This document shows positions 52,308 to 61,922 of a DNA stretch of 64,000 nucleotides, in pieces. The notes beneath the pieces were generated by a model. That model saw only the letters and a list, made by a program, of their open reading frames with translations, did not search any database and had not been told where the DNA came from. Position 1 is the stretch's first letter. Every line of letters starts with the position of its first letter. Position numbers and translations under genes: made by a program. Source of the stretch: Streptomyces sp. NBC_01217 (GTDB lineage: Bacteria > Actinomycetota > Actinomycetes > Streptomycetales > Streptomycetaceae); the NCBI RefSeq assembly GCF_035994185.1, contig NZ_CP108538.1, forward strand, positions 7,815,501 to 7,879,500. Reading direction: 5' to 3'.

Positions 52308-52918
52308 ACCTCGTCGCCGTGTCCGCGGGGCTGAGCACCCCGTCCTCCACACGCCTGCTCGCCGACCGTCTCGCCGAGTCGGCCCGCGCCGACCTCGCCG
52401 CCCGGGGTCATGACGTGCGGGTCGACGTCATCGAGCTGCGGGAACTGGCAGTCGCCGTGGCCAACAACCTCGTGACGGGTTTCCCGTCGCCCCAGCTGGC
52501 CGCCGCCATCGACACGGTGACGGGCGCCCACGGCCTGATCGCCGTGACTCCCGTGTTCACCGCCTCCTACAGCGGGCTGTTCAAGTCCTTCTTCGATCTG
52601 ATCGACCCGGACGCCCTCACCGGGAAGCCGGTCCTTGTCGCGGCGACGGGAGGCACGGCCCGCCACTCCCTGGTCCTTGAGCACGCCCTGCGCCCGCTCT
52701 TCGCCTACCTGCGCGCCACTGTCGTGCCCACCGCGGTGTACGCGGCGTCCGAAGACTGGGGATCCGGCGGGGACGAGTACACCGAGGGCCTGCCCGCACG
52801 CATACGGCGGGCGGGCGGCGAGCTGGCCGCTCTGATGGCCGCCCGCCCGGTCGAGGAGACGCCCGAGGACGACATCACCGTGCTCGAACGGCAGCTCTCC
52901 GACCTGCGCTTCGACTGA
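52304..52918 (+). CDS. NAD(P)H:FMN reductase (CE1759 family)
   Basis: The 204-residue flavodoxin-fold reductase has phosphate-binding loop VSAGLSTPSSTRLLAD and TPVFTASYSGLFKSFFDLID. It supplies FMNH2 to the luciferase-like partner encoded by the overlapping upstream gene. It is the last gene of the pair and is followed by a small hairpin at 52995. Confidence 0.93.
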   Translation: MNLVAVSAGLSTPSSTRLLADRLAESARADLAARGHDVRVDVIELRELAVAVANNLVTGFPSPQLAAAIDTVTGAHGLIAVTPVFTASYSGLFKSFFDLIDPDALTGKPVLVAATGGTARHSLVLEHALRPLFAYLRATVVPTAVYAASEDWGSGGDEYTEGLPARIRRAGGELAALMAARPVEETPEDDITVLERQLSDLRFD

Positions 52919-53183
52919 GGCCGACCCCGGCGGGCCACCGAGCGGCACACGGATTCGCCGACCGAGCCGGGGGCGTCAGGAGGCTGCGGGTTTCGCCACC
53001 ATTTCGGTGGCATGCTTTGGGTCTGGACGAGTTTCGCCCACTTCGGCCGGATGTTCCGGACCACATGTGGGACCTTCTCCGGAGGTCGCTGAGACCCCAC
53101 CGACCGGGGGCACATCCGGTGGAGTTCGTGAACCGGCGAATTCCGCATCCTGCTCTTCTTGCAGGCAACACCTCGTACGCTCA
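52919..53183. other. Intergenic stretch with a hairpin
   Basis: GCCACC/GGTGGC around ATTTC (52995-53011) forms a 6-bp-stem hairpin that may end the flavin operon. Short open frames at 53017-53289 have no ribosome binding site and no recognised family. Confidence 0.4.
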
Positions 53184-53216
53184 TCGACAAGGCGCTGGCC
53201 TGGGCTGTTATAGGAT
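53184..53216 (+). promoter_or_regulatory. Candidate promoter for the small ORF and LAL gene
   Basis: TCGACA (53184-53189) and TATAGG/TAGGAT (from 53209) are separated by about 19 bp, a tolerable match to vegetative Streptomyces promoters, 48 bp before the small ORF start. Confidence 0.4.
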
Positions 53217-53263
53217 ATGTACGGAGAAATCACCCCTGAGAAGGTCAACGATCGGCGTACGAA

Positions 53264-53437
53264 ATGAGCGCGCTCTCCGATGCCGCTGAGGAGATCTTGG
53301 ACGCCTGCGAAGCATGGCGGTTTCGTCGTGAGGCTCCGGGAATGCAGAAGGAGGGAACCATCGCGCGCCAACCGTTCGATGACGTCCTCCCGACGTCTTC
53401 CACGGTCGTCGTGACCGAGGTCCAGCATGGGGGTTAG
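53264..53437 (+). CDS. Small acidic ORF overlapping the LAL regulator start
   Basis: ATG 53264 opens 57 codons with coding-like G/C third positions: MSALSDAAEEILDACEAWRF, then MQKEGTIARQPFDD and a Val/Thr-rich end stopping at TAG 53437, 11 bp inside the LuxR gene. The helical N-terminus and the overlap suggest translational coupling. The ribosome binding site is weak (GTACGAA). No homologue is known to me. Confidence 0.5.
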   Translation: MSALSDAAEEILDACEAWRFRREAPGMQKEGTIARQPFDDVLPTSSTVVVTEVQHGG

Positions 53438-56222
53438 GCATAGCGTCACGCGCCCTCCCGTGGCCGTCACACCACTGGTCGGCCGGCAGGCCGAGATCTC
53501 TCAGGTCCTGGACATCGTCGAGGCGGGGCACGGCGAACCGCAGACGCTGCTGCTGCTCGGTGAGGTCGGCACCGGCAAGTCGAGGCTGCTGGCGGCAGCC
53601 GCCGACCACGCGCGGGACAACGGAATGCTCGTGCTGGCGTCCCAGGGCAGCGAGGCGGAATCGCGGCAGTCCTTCGCGTCCTTGCATCAGTTGCTTCTCC
53701 CTCTCCTGCCCGATGTCGGCACGCTTTCCGACCATCTGCGAGGAGCGCTCGAAACTGCGTTCGGTATCGCTCCCGCCGAGGGACCGCTCGACCCGATGCC
53801 GCTGCATATGGCGGTCCTGACGCTGCTGACCGAGGTCTCCCGCCGGCAGCGCATTCTGCTGGCCGTCGATGACGTCCAGCACTTCGATCGCGACTCGCTC
53901 GACATTCTGGGCTTCGTGATGCGCCGTATCGGGGCGCAGGCTGTGCCGGTGCTGCTGGCGGCACGCGGGCAGACTCCCCCGGACGGCGTCGCGGCGGATC
54001 TTCCCACTCTGCGCCTGGGGCCGCTGACCGAACGGGCAGCGGCCGAACTCCTGGACGCCCAGCGACAGGTGCCCACCGGCCGGACACGGATCGAGCTGCT
54101 GCGTCAGGCCCGCGGAAATCCTCTGGCCGTCATCGAACTCTGCCGCGCGGCCGGAACAGGCGGTACGGGAGCACTGCCGGGCAGCGGGCTGCCGCAGACG
54201 GAACGCATCCAGGCGTTGTACGCCTCCCGCCTGCGCGGCCTCCCGGAGACGACCCAGCGGCTGATCCTGTACGCCGCGGCGTCGGAGTACGAAGACCTCG
54301 GCACGATCATGGCCGCCGCCGACGCGGGGCCGGATCTCGGGGCATGGGCCCCGGCCGAGGAGGCCGGCCTCGTGACCGTGGTGGACGGGCGAGTGGTCTT
54401 CCGGCATCCGTTGGCGCGCGCGGGCTCCTACCACGGAGCTCCGGTCCATCTCCGGCAGCAGGCCCACAGGGACCTGGCGGCGGCCCTCGCGGCCGATCCC
54501 GCCCGCCGGGCCTGGCACCTGGCCGCCGCATGCCTCGGCCAGGACGAGTCCGTGGCGGCGGCCCTGGAGGACACCGCCGAGCTCGCCGAGCGGCGCGGCG
54601 GCATCTTCGCGGCGGCACAGGCGCTGGAACGGGCCGCCGAGTGCAGCCCGACGACCGAGGGCCGGGCGCGCCGGTATGCCAGGGCTCTCCATGCCGCCAA
54701 CAGCGTCGGTGACCCTACGTGGGTAGGCGAGCTCTACAACGAGGTCACTGCGCTGACCGAGGACCCGGACCTGCTGTGCCTCGCGGCCTGCGGCGCAGGC
54801 ATGTCCCTGTCGCTGCTCGGCCACCAGCGGCAGGCGTTCCAGGTGGTGATGAGCAGGCTGGAGCCGGACCTGCCCCGGGAAAGTGCGACCGTGCTGGCTC
54901 TGGTGTCCACGCTCCAGTCGGTGGCGTTCCAGTCGGGTCTGCCGGAGCTCAGACGTCCGGTCGCAGCTCTCCTGGACGGGATCGAGACCGGGAACAGTGA
55001 TACGCCCTACTTCGAGCCGGCGACGGCCGGTGCCTCCGACGCGGTACGGGCCGTGACCCTGGCCGGAGCCGACCCGTCCGACGCCCCCGAGCTGCTGAGC
55101 CGTCTGCGCCGACGCCCGGGCACGTCTGAGCCGACGGCGGGAGCCGCGGAGTTGACCCGGCTGCTCGCGCTCGGCGGCATCTCCTGGTACGCCGACGAGT
55201 CCGACCTGTCCGTGGAGTCCTTCCGGCAGGCGTACGCCATGCTGTCCGCGTACGGCTCCCTGGGCCCTGCCGCGACCACTCTCGCGGCGATGGGCTCGGC
55301 GCTGATCGACACCGGGCGGTGGACCGAGGCGGACACGCTTCTGGAGAAGTCCGCGACGCTGGCGGCCGTCCACAAGCTGAGGCATCTGGAGATCGACGTC
55401 GCGGCGCTGCGAACGACCCTGCGAGCCCTGCGCGGTCAGGCCGTCGACACACCGTCCGACCCCGCATGGACGACGGTGGTCCTGGAGGAGAACCGCGCCA
55501 CGCACGCACGCCTGTTGCGTGCCGCCGGCACCGGTGCCGCGGCGGTCGGCGACTTCGACGGCGCGTTCCGTCACTTCCGGGCACTGTTCGGGCAGGACGG
55601 CGAACCTGTGCACTTCTTCCTGTCCCGCCACTCGGTCGCCGACCTCGCGGCGTCCGCCCAGCGGACGGGTCGGCAGAAGGAGACGGCACGCATCGTCGAG
55701 GCGGTGCGCGCCGCGATCGGGCCGCAGCCGACGACCCGGATGACCCTGTTGTTGCACCACGCCACCGCGCTGACCGGCGAGCCCAAGGACGCCGAACACC
55801 ACTTCCGGCTCGCCACGGTCAACCCGGTGGGTGATCAGTGGCCGCTCGCCCGGGCACGGGCGAGGCTCCACTACGCGCAGTGGCTGCGTAGGCGGCGGCG
55901 CCCTCTGGACGCCCGTCCGCTCCTGGCCACGGCGCTGGAATCGTTCACCCGGCTGGGCGCGTCGGGCCTCGCCGAGGAGGCACGCGTGGAGCTGCGGGCC
56001 AGCGGCGTGGCCACCGCGCCCACCCAGGCCGACCCGCTGGCGGAGCTGACCGCCCAGCAGCGCGAGATCGTACGGCTGGCGGCACGGGGGCTACGCAACC
56101 GGGAGATCGCCGAGCAGCTGATGCTGTCCCCTCGTACGGTCAGTTCCCACCTCTACAACGTGTATCCGAAGCTGGGGGTCAGCAGCCGCAACCAGCTCCG
56201 CGGTCTCTTCGAAGATTGGTGA
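53427..56222 (+). CDS. LuxR-type transcriptional regulator of the LAL family (AAA ATPase)
   Basis: The 931-residue regulator has an N-terminal AAA domain with Walker A LGEVGTGKSRLL (45-52) and Walker B ILLAVDDVQHFDRD (about 147-153), a long helical middle (about 350-850, TPR-like with repeated A/L-rich helices), and a C-terminal LuxR helix-turn-helix (LTAQQREIVRLAARGLRNRE, then LMLSPRTVSSHLYNV). LAL proteins activate secondary-metabolite or sugar-uptake genes upon ATP and ligand binding. The alpha/beta hydrolase gene directly downstream is a likely target. Confidence 0.93.
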   Translation: MGVRHSVTRPPVAVTPLVGRQAEISQVLDIVEAGHGEPQTLLLLGEVGTGKSRLLAAAADHARDNGMLVLASQGSEAESRQSFASLHQLLLPLLPDVGTLSDHLRGALETAFGIAPAEGPLDPMPLHMAVLTLLTEVSRRQRILLAVDDVQHFDRDSLDILGFVMRRIGAQAVPVLLAARGQTPPDGVAADLPTLRLGPLTERAAAELLDAQRQVPTGRTRIELLRQARGNPLAVIELCRAAGTGGTGALPGSGLPQTERIQALYASRLRGLPETTQRLILYAAASEYEDLGTIMAAADAGPDLGAWAPAEEAGLVTVVDGRVVFRHPLARAGSYHGAPVHLRQQAHRDLAAALAADPARRAWHLAAACLGQDESVAAALEDTAELAERRGGIFAAAQALERAAECSPTTEGRARRYARALHAANSVGDPTWVGELYNEVTALTEDPDLLCLAACGAGMSLSLLGHQRQAFQVVMSRLEPDLPRESATVLALVSTLQSVAFQSGLPELRRPVAALLDGIETGNSDTPYFEPATAGASDAVRAVTLAGADPSDAPELLSRLRRRPGTSEPTAGAAELTRLLALGGISWYADESDLSVESFRQAYAMLSAYGSLGPAATTLAAMGSALIDTGRWTEADTLLEKSATLAAVHKLRHLEIDVAALRTTLRALRGQAVDTPSDPAWTTVVLEENRATHARLLRAAGTGAAAVGDFDGAFRHFRALFGQDGEPVHFFLSRHSVADLAASAQRTGRQKETARIVEAVRAAIGPQPTTRMTLLLHHATALTGEPKDAEHHFRLATVNPVGDQWPLARARARLHYAQWLRRRRRPLDARPLLATALESFTRLGASGLAEEARVELRASGVATAPTQADPLAELTAQQREIVRLAARGLRNREIAEQLMLSPRTVSSHLYNVYPKLGVSSRNQLRGLFEDW

Positions 56223-56322
56223 CCGCTATGGTGAGCCGTACGGTGGTGCTTCCACGGGCAGCCTCATGTCTCGTGGCCGTCGGGGGAGCCTAGAGGCGAT
56301 TGATCGTTATGTGGGGAAGCCC

Positions 56323-57318
56323 GTGAACTCCGATTCCGCGACGGACACCGGCGGACACGACCGTCCTGCCGTCGTCCTCGACCCCCTCGTTCAGCGGCTC
56401 GTCGACGCCTCGGCCGGACCGCCCTATCTGCACCAGTTGGGCCCTGTCGACGGACGGCAGGCACTGCTGGAGATACAGGGCCACACGCTCGACGACTTCG
56501 ACGTGGACGCCGAGTTCAGGGTGGCGCCTGTGGGTCCCTCCGGGCTCGTCGGCTTCTGGATGTTCCGGCCGACGCGGCCGACCGGTCCCCTTCCAGTGGT
56601 CGTGTACATGCACGGCGGTCGGTGGATGCTCGGCGACGCCCGGACCCACGCACGGCTGATCAGCGAGCTGGCAGCCACCAGTGCCGCCGCCTTCGTGGTG
56701 CCCGAGTACACCCGCACCCCGGAAGCCCGGTATCCGGTCGCGCTGGAGGAGTCGTACGCGGTACTGACGTGGGTGGTCGAGCAGGCTGCCGAACTGGCCC
56801 TGGACGACCGGAGGCTCGCGGTGGCCGGTGACTGCGCCGGCGCGACCATGGCCACGGCGCTCACGATGTTGGCCAAGCAGCGCGGCGGCCCCCGCATCCG
56901 GGCGCAGTTGCTCTACTACCCGATGACCGACCCGCATGCCGACACCCCGTCGCGAGAACAGTTCGAGTCCGGCTATCTCCTGACGCGCGCGGCCGTCGAG
57001 TGGTACTGGCGTCAGTACACCGACGAGGAGAGTGAGCTCGCCGAGCCCACGGCCTCGCCGCTGCGGGCAAGCACGGCCGACCTCGCGGGACTGCCTCCCG
57101 CCCTGATCGTGTCGGCGGAAGCGGACGTCGCACGGGACGAGGGCGAACAGTACGCCCGCGCGCTGCGGCTGGCAGGCGTGCCCGTGACCGCAGTTCGCTA
57201 TCTGGGAACGGTGCACGACTTCGTCTCCCTGAACCCCTTGCGGAACAGCCCGATCACGCGGGCCGCGATCAGGCAGGGCGGCCGCTTCCTCGGAGAAGCC
57301 CTGTCCGACCGGCGCTGA
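56323..57318 (+). CDS. Alpha/beta hydrolase (HSL-like) with Cys at the nucleophile elbow
   Basis: The 331-residue protein has oxyanion loop [14 protein letters not shown] (HGGGW type), nucleophile elbow [15 protein letters not shown], acidic residue in [16 protein letters not shown] and His in GTVHDFVSL. The elbow usually reads GDSAGG; here Cys replaces Ser. This gives either an unusual Cys hydrolase or an inactive or dienelactone-hydrolase-like variant. GTG 56323 follows GGGGAAG; an upstream ATG at 56266 is also in frame. A C-terminal paralogue fragment follows at 57521. Confidence 0.85.
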   Translation: MNSDSATDTGGHDRPAVVLDPLVQRLVDASAGPPYLHQLGPVDGRQALLEIQGHTLDDFDVDAEFRVAPVGPSGLVGFWMFRPTRPTGPLPVVVYMHGGRWMLGDARTHARLISELAATSAAAFVVPEYTRTPEARYPVALEESYAVLTWVVEQAAELALDDRRLAVAGDCAGATMATALTMLAKQRGGPRIRAQLLYYPMTDPHADTPSREQFESGYLLTRAAVEWYWRQYTDEESELAEPTASPLRASTADLAGLPPALIVSAEADVARDEGEQYARALRLAGVPVTAVRYLGTVHDFVSLNPLRNSPITRAAIRQGGRFLGEALSDRR

Positions 57319-57520
57319 CGGCCGACTCCACGTACGACGCAGGCGGTGGCCGCGCGCCTGTTCGCGCGGCCGTCAGAAATCGACCGTCAAATTACTGATG
57401 CCTGGGGAACAGGCGCTTGCCAGGGTGAAGGATGTGAGGCCGCCTGCGGCGGCACGTCCTGTACATGGGAAGAGCAGCATGTTCCACAGCCGAACCGGTT
57501 CTCGAAGCGGCCGCGCGCAG

Positions 57521-57697
57521 ATCACCGCCTCACCGCTACGGGCGAACCCGGAGGAGCCGGCCGGGCTGCCGCGGGCGTTGGTCATCGTCGCCGAGGCGGA
57601 CGTCCTGCGCGACGAGGGCGAGGCGTACGCCGCCGAGCTGCGCGACGCCGGCGTGCCGACTGCGGCCGTGCGCTACCAGAACACCATCCATTCCTGA
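57521..57697 (+). pseudogene. Alpha/beta hydrolase paralogue, C-terminal fragment
   Basis: The plus strand reads [40 protein letters not shown], then [14 protein letters not shown] and a stop. This matches the C-terminal region of the adjacent hydrolase ([29 protein letters not shown]). The stop comes directly after the catalytic His. Upstream sequence (57319-57520) does not continue the homology. It is a decayed duplicate or the trace of a recombination. Confidence 0.75.
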
Positions 57698-57797
57698 AAT
57701 GTCGATGACCGACTCATTTCCATGCCCCGGCTGGGCATGTGCGCATTCGCCTTTCCTCGAACCTTGCTGCCCTCCGTGCTGCAGTGGAGAAGATCTT

Positions 57798-58655
57798 ATG
57801 GCCAAGTCAGTGATGTCACGCGTCCCCGAAATGGCGGAACCGAACAATCCCTCTTCCGTCCGCTGTGTTGAATACGGATGCATCCAGATCGTTTCTACGG
57901 TGCCGGACGGGAGGGACGATGAATTCCTGTACCTGGGAATGATTGCCCGCGGGGCGGTCGCGATCACGGGGGACGGGGACGAGGTCTTCCTGGAGCCGAG
58001 CGACATCGTCTTCTGCGATCCGGCTCGGCGCCGCTTCCGGCAGTTCGGCGACGACTGCCGGATGACGGTTTTCCGTATACCTCGCTGCTACCTGGGGATT
58101 TCGGCGTCGGACCTGGACCGCGTCGTGGGGGTGGTTGTGCCGGGCGGCGACGGAATGGGCGCGCTGACATCGGACTTCCTGTCCGCGCTCGCCGCCGAGG
58201 CGGAGTTCCACGGTTCGTTGATCGGGGACCGGCTCGCGCGCAGTGCCGTGGATCTCATCGCCGTACTCGTCATGGCACTTCTTCAGGACACGGGGAATGA
58301 GGATGCATCCGACACATCGAAGGCCGGCAGCGTGATGCTGTGCCGGATCCGCACCTTCATCGAAGAGCATCTGACGGACCCGGACTTGTCACCGGAATCG
58401 ATTGCGCGCGCGCAGCACATCTCCGTCCGTTACCTGCACAAGCTCTTCAAGAATGAGGGCACCACGGTGAGCCTGTGGGTGCGGCAGCGGAGGCTTGACT
58501 CCTGCAGGCACGAGTTGGGCCGGATGTCCAACCGGAGGACCACGGTGGCCGCTGTGGCGCATCGCTGGGGTTTCACCAGCCCGTCGCATTTCAGCCGGGC
58601 CTTCCGGGACGCCTACGGCATTTCCCCCAGCGAATGGCGGGCACTGGCAGCGTAA
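57798..58655 (+). CDS. AraC family transcriptional regulator
   Basis: The 285-residue regulator starts at ATG 57798 after GTGGAGAAG. The N-terminal domain is of the AraC-binding-2 (cupin-like) type (LYLGMIARGAVAITGDGDEV, FLEPSDIVFCDPARRRF). The C-terminal double helix-turn-helix is LSPESIARAQHISVRYLHKL and TVAAVAHRWGFTSPSHFSRA. It is a clear paralogue of the convergent regulator at 58755. Confidence 0.92.
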   Translation: MAKSVMSRVPEMAEPNNPSSVRCVEYGCIQIVSTVPDGRDDEFLYLGMIARGAVAITGDGDEVFLEPSDIVFCDPARRRFRQFGDDCRMTVFRIPRCYLGISASDLDRVVGVVVPGGDGMGALTSDFLSALAAEAEFHGSLIGDRLARSAVDLIAVLVMALLQDTGNEDASDTSKAGSVMLCRIRTFIEEHLTDPDLSPESIARAQHISVRYLHKLFKNEGTTVSLWVRQRRLDSCRHELGRMSNRRTTVAAVAHRWGFTSPSHFSRAFRDAYGISPSEWRALAA

Positions 58656-58754
58656 AGCGTCGGCTCCCCGGTCACCAATGCCCCGGTTGCCGGCTGATCT
58701 TCGGCCATCGAGTGCTCTCGCGCCGCCTGCACGTGGATCTGCCATCCACAGCCC

Positions 58755-59798
58755 TCAGGCTGCCTCGGCGGCCTCTTCACCCCGCCGTTCCGAGCCCGTC
58801 ATCGACGGCACGAGCTTCCCGCGCTTCTGCTTCGGGCCGCCTCGACGCGTCTGCTCGGCCATCTGCCATTCGCGGGGCGACACACCATAAGCGGCGCGGA
58901 AGACGCGGCTGAAGTGGCTGGGGCTCACGAAGCCCCAGCGCAGGGCGACCGCCGCCACAGTGGAGGTCATACCCGCCGCCTGCGACAGATCCCGCCTGCA
59001 ACGCTCCAGTCGTTGCTGCCGGATCCAGCGGCTCACAGTGGTCTCTTCATGCTCGAAGAGCTTGTGGAGACACCGGACCGAGACGTGGTGCGCGGCCGCG
59101 ACCACCTCCGGTGACAGCCTGGGATCGTACAGATTCCGAACGATGTATTCCTTGATCAGCGCCAGCACGGCGTTGGCCGAGTCCGGCACCTGCGGATTCA
59201 GCTTTCCGGACCGCTCCTGGACGAGCAAGGCCAGGAGGTCCGTCGCGATGGTGCCCAGCCTGCGTCGGACAGACACATCGAAGGTCCCCATACCCCGAGC
59301 CAGGCGTGTCAGGTACGTTGCCACCAGTCCGCTGCTGCTTCCGTTGCTGGGGAAGACGGTGGAGGTCAGCGCCCGCAGGTCCTGCTCAGGGACTCGAAGA
59401 TCCTTACGGGGCAGGTGGAATGCTGTGAAACCGAACTCCTCCGGCAGTGCCTTCCGGAAGGGCCGGCCGGAGTCGGACATGGCGAAATCACCCGGCCGCA
59501 GGAGAACTTGTCTGCCGTCCTGTTCGAGCACGGCGCTCCCGCTGTGCTGAAGTGCGACGGTGATCCACTCCTCGCCGTCCCTGGAGATCAGGCGTGGAGT
59601 GCGCGTGACCACCTGTGGGCCTGCCCGTACCACGGCCATCTGCAGCGAACCGAACCGCTCGCTCGATATCGTCCCCGCCGAGGGTTCATGCTCCAGTAGC
59701 TTCACCCCGAGCGGTATGAACGTGTTCGAGACCGCTTCGTGCCAACAATCCGCCCGCTCGGACGGAGACAGCGGCGTGGTCGAGAGAACGACAGGCAT
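58755..59798 (-). CDS. AraC family transcriptional regulator, paralogue
   Basis: The 347-residue regulator has an AraC-binding-2 N-terminal domain (ITVALQHSGSAVLEQDGRQV, LLRPGDFAMSDSGRPFRKAL) and a C-terminal AraC domain (LSPEVVAAAHHVSVRCLHKL, TVAAVALRWGFVSPSHFSRV). ATG 59798 has the ideal AGGAGGTCCC before it. It lies at the end of the sugar ABC transporter gene row on the same strand, separated by a terminator-like hairpin. It has a basic Lys/Arg-rich C-terminal tail. Confidence 0.92.
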   Translation of the reverse strand: MPVVLSTTPLSPSERADCWHEAVSNTFIPLGVKLLEHEPSAGTISSERFGSLQMAVVRAGPQVVTRTPRLISRDGEEWITVALQHSGSAVLEQDGRQVLLRPGDFAMSDSGRPFRKALPEEFGFTAFHLPRKDLRVPEQDLRALTSTVFPSNGSSSGLVATYLTRLARGMGTFDVSVRRRLGTIATDLLALLVQERSGKLNPQVPDSANAVLALIKEYIVRNLYDPRLSPEVVAAAHHVSVRCLHKLFEHEETTVSRWIRQQRLERCRRDLSQAAGMTSTVAAVALRWGFVSPSHFSRVFRAAYGVSPREWQMAEQTRRGGPKQKRGKLVPSMTGSERRGEEAAEAA

Positions 59799-60020
59799 GG
59801 GACCTCCTGCACGGATATGACACGGATATGAGTGGATCGACGATGCGCATGTCCGGCCCGTGCACGTCGTTGAGCGACTCACGAATCAGAGGTGCGGACG
59901 GCCCCTGGCCGGCGAAGGCGTCGTCAATTCCCACGGGACGGCGCTCGGCATGGCCGGCGCGGGAAACAGCTGCTTACGTGCTGACACTAAGGTCGGCCCG
60001 CGGGTCGTTGTTGAACGCCA

Positions 60021-60048
60021 GTGCACAGGGTGTGTTCCCTCTGTGCAG
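60021..60048 (-). terminator. Hairpin downstream of the ABC importer genes
   Basis: GTGCACAGGG and CCCTCTGTGCA form an imperfect stem (one bulge) around TGTGTT, 10 bp beyond the permease stop. It separates the transporter genes from the araC-type gene. Confidence 0.55.
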
Positions 60049-60057
60049 TGCCACCCG

Positions 60058-60873
60058 CTACTTGATGGCTCCGTCGGCGGCGCCGGCGGCGACGTGACGC
60101 TGAGCGACGACGAGCAGCACGGCCGCCGGGACAGATGCCAGAACCGCGGTGGCCATGATGGCGTTCCACTGGTTCGTGTGAGCGCCGACGTATTGGTAGA
60201 TGCCCAGGGTGATCGGCTGCACGGTATCCGTGGTGTTCAGAGTGAGCGCGAAGAGGAAGTCGCTCCAGGTGAAGAGGAAGGTGAAGAGGGCGGCAGTGAT
60301 CAATGAGTTCGCGCTCACCGGGAGCACCACGGCGCGCAGGACGCGCAGCCTCCCGGCACCGTCCACTCGCGCGGCCTCGATGATCTCCCGGGGAATGCCC
60401 TGCATGGACGACCGCAGAAGGATGATCGCGAAGGGGGCCCCGGCGGTGGAGTCCGCGAGGATCAGCCCGAGGTAGGAGTTCAGGAGTCCCAGGTCGTTGT
60501 AAGCGACGTAGAGGGCATTGGCGACGGCGATGCTCGGCACCATCTGTGTGATCAGGATGCCGAAGAGCACGAGGTCGGTCCCTCGGACGGGGAACTGGGC
60601 CAGCGCGTAGGCCGCAGGGGCGGCGAGCCCGAGGCTGAGCGCAACGCTACCCAGAGACACGACGAGGCTGGTGGCGAGATTGTCCCCCTGATCGCGCAGT
60701 GCAGTGGCGTATCCGCCGAAGTCCGGGTGGAAGGGGAACCAGTCTCCCTGCAGGGGGAGTCCGGTGGGTTGGAGGGAGGCATTCACCATCCAGTAGACGG
60801 GAAACAGCATGAGTGCGAGCAGGACGATCCCGATGATTGTGGACGGCCAGCCACGTTTGGTTGCGCGCTTCAT
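60058..60873 (-). CDS. Carbohydrate ABC transporter permease, MalG type
   Basis: This 271-residue inner-membrane permease has six hydrophobic segments. The cytoplasmic EAA loop reads EIIEAARVDGAGRLRVLRAV, where it contacts an ATPase. It forms a heterodimer with the MalF-type permease encoded 11 bp upstream. The substrate is set by the binding protein two genes upstream. Confidence 0.94.
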   Translation of the reverse strand: MKRATKRGWPSTIIGIVLLALMLFPVYWMVNASLQPTGLPLQGDWFPFHPDFGGYATALRDQGDNLATSLVVSLGSVALSLGLAAPAAYALAQFPVRGTDLVLFGILITQMVPSIAVANALYVAYNDLGLLNSYLGLILADSTAGAPFAIILLRSSMQGIPREIIEAARVDGAGRLRVLRAVVLPVSANSLITAALFTFLFTWSDFLFALTLNTTDTVQPITLGIYQYVGAHTNQWNAIMATAVLASVPAAVLLVVAQRHVAAGAADGAIK

Positions 60874-60884
60874 GGGGTCGCCGC

Positions 60885-61922
60885 TCAGCTGTTCCGGGCG
60901 CGCCGGTTGGCGCGCAGGTAGACGATGGCGAAGACGAGCGAGATGACGATGAGTATGTTGCCCATCACCGCGCCGCGTCCGAAGTCGAACTGCTGAAAGG
61001 CCAGGTCATAGGAGTGGGTGGCGATGGTCTGCGTCGCGTTGGCCGGTCCTCCGCCCGTCACCACGAGGATGATGTCGAGCAACTTGACCGTGTAGACCAC
61101 GCCCAGCACCAGCACGACGCCGACCACGGGCCGCAGCAGTGGCCAGGTCACATGGCGGAACGACGCCAGTGGACCGGCACCGTCCAGCTTCGCCGCCTCG
61201 TACAGGTGCGTCGGGATCTCCTGCAGGCCGCCGTAGAGGATCGTGGTGTTGAAGGGGATTCCGACCCAGATGTTGATGAGGGTCACCGACACGAGCGCCT
61301 GTGAGGTGCCGGTGAGCCACGGTACGCCGGACGACAGGTGGAGGTTGCGCAGCACGTCGTTCACGACCCCGCTGTCGGTGTCGAGCATCCACCTCCACGT
61401 CGCTCCGGAGACGACCAGCGGCAGCAGCCACGGCAGCAACAGCAGAGACCGCAGAATGCCGCCGAGCGGGAAGCGACGCTGGAAGAAAAGGGCAAAGGCC
61501 AGGCCGAACGCGAACTGCCCGACTATCGAGCCGGCGGTGAACAGGACCGTGGTCAGCGCGGCCTCGGAGAACAGGTCCGACGAAAGGATCTCTGAGTAGT
61601 TCTGCAGCCCCACGAACGGCGCGGCACCGGTGTAGAAGGTCGTGGTCGTGTACTGCTGCAAGCTCATCACGACGTTCTTGACGAGCGGGTAGCCGAAGAA
61701 CAGCAGCAGGTATGCCGCGGCGGGGAGGACGAACATCCAGTGGGCGATCGACTCCCGGACACGTGCCCGGGCCACGGTCCGGTCCCTGTTGTGCACGTCC
61801 TCGTCCTGCTGCTCCGCGCCGACGGGGGGTGTTGTCTCGGCGGCGTCGGCGCTGTCTTCCCGCACGGTGCTCATCCGGAGGGCCGGGAACAGATCAGGCA
61901 CCGTTCGCCATTTGCTGCGCAT
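60885..61922 (-). CDS. Carbohydrate ABC transporter permease, MalF type
   Basis: The 345-residue permease has an extended polar N-terminus (about 1-60), six transmembrane segments and the EAA loop HLYEAAKLDGAGPLASFRHV. The ATG at 61922 lies inside the binding-protein gene (29-nt overlap) and has GGAGGAAG upstream; ATG 61874 is an alternative that avoids the overlap. No ATPase gene is present, as usual where the shared MsiK ATPase serves. Confidence 0.93.
   Translation of the reverse strand: MRSKWRTVPDLFPALRMSTVREDSADAAETTPPVGAEQQDEDVHNRDRTVARARVRESIAHWMFVLPAAAYLLLFFGYPLVKNVVMSLQQYTTTTFYTGAAPFVGLQNYSEILSSDLFSEAALTTVLFTAGSIVGQFAFGLAFALFFQRRFPLGGILRSLLLLPWLLPLVVSGATWRWMLDTDSGVVNDVLRNLHLSSGVPWLTGTSQALVSVTLINIWVGIPFNTTILYGGLQEIPTHLYEAAKLDGAGPLASFRHVTWPLLRPVVGVVLVLGVVYTVKLLDIILVVTGGGPANATQTIATHSYDLAFQQFDFGRGAVMGNILIVISLVFAIVYLRANRRARNS

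Noticed and set aside
53017..53289. 90-codon ORF before the LAL regulator
   Set aside because: No ribosome binding site and low coding quality. The shorter ORF at 53264 in another frame is better supported.
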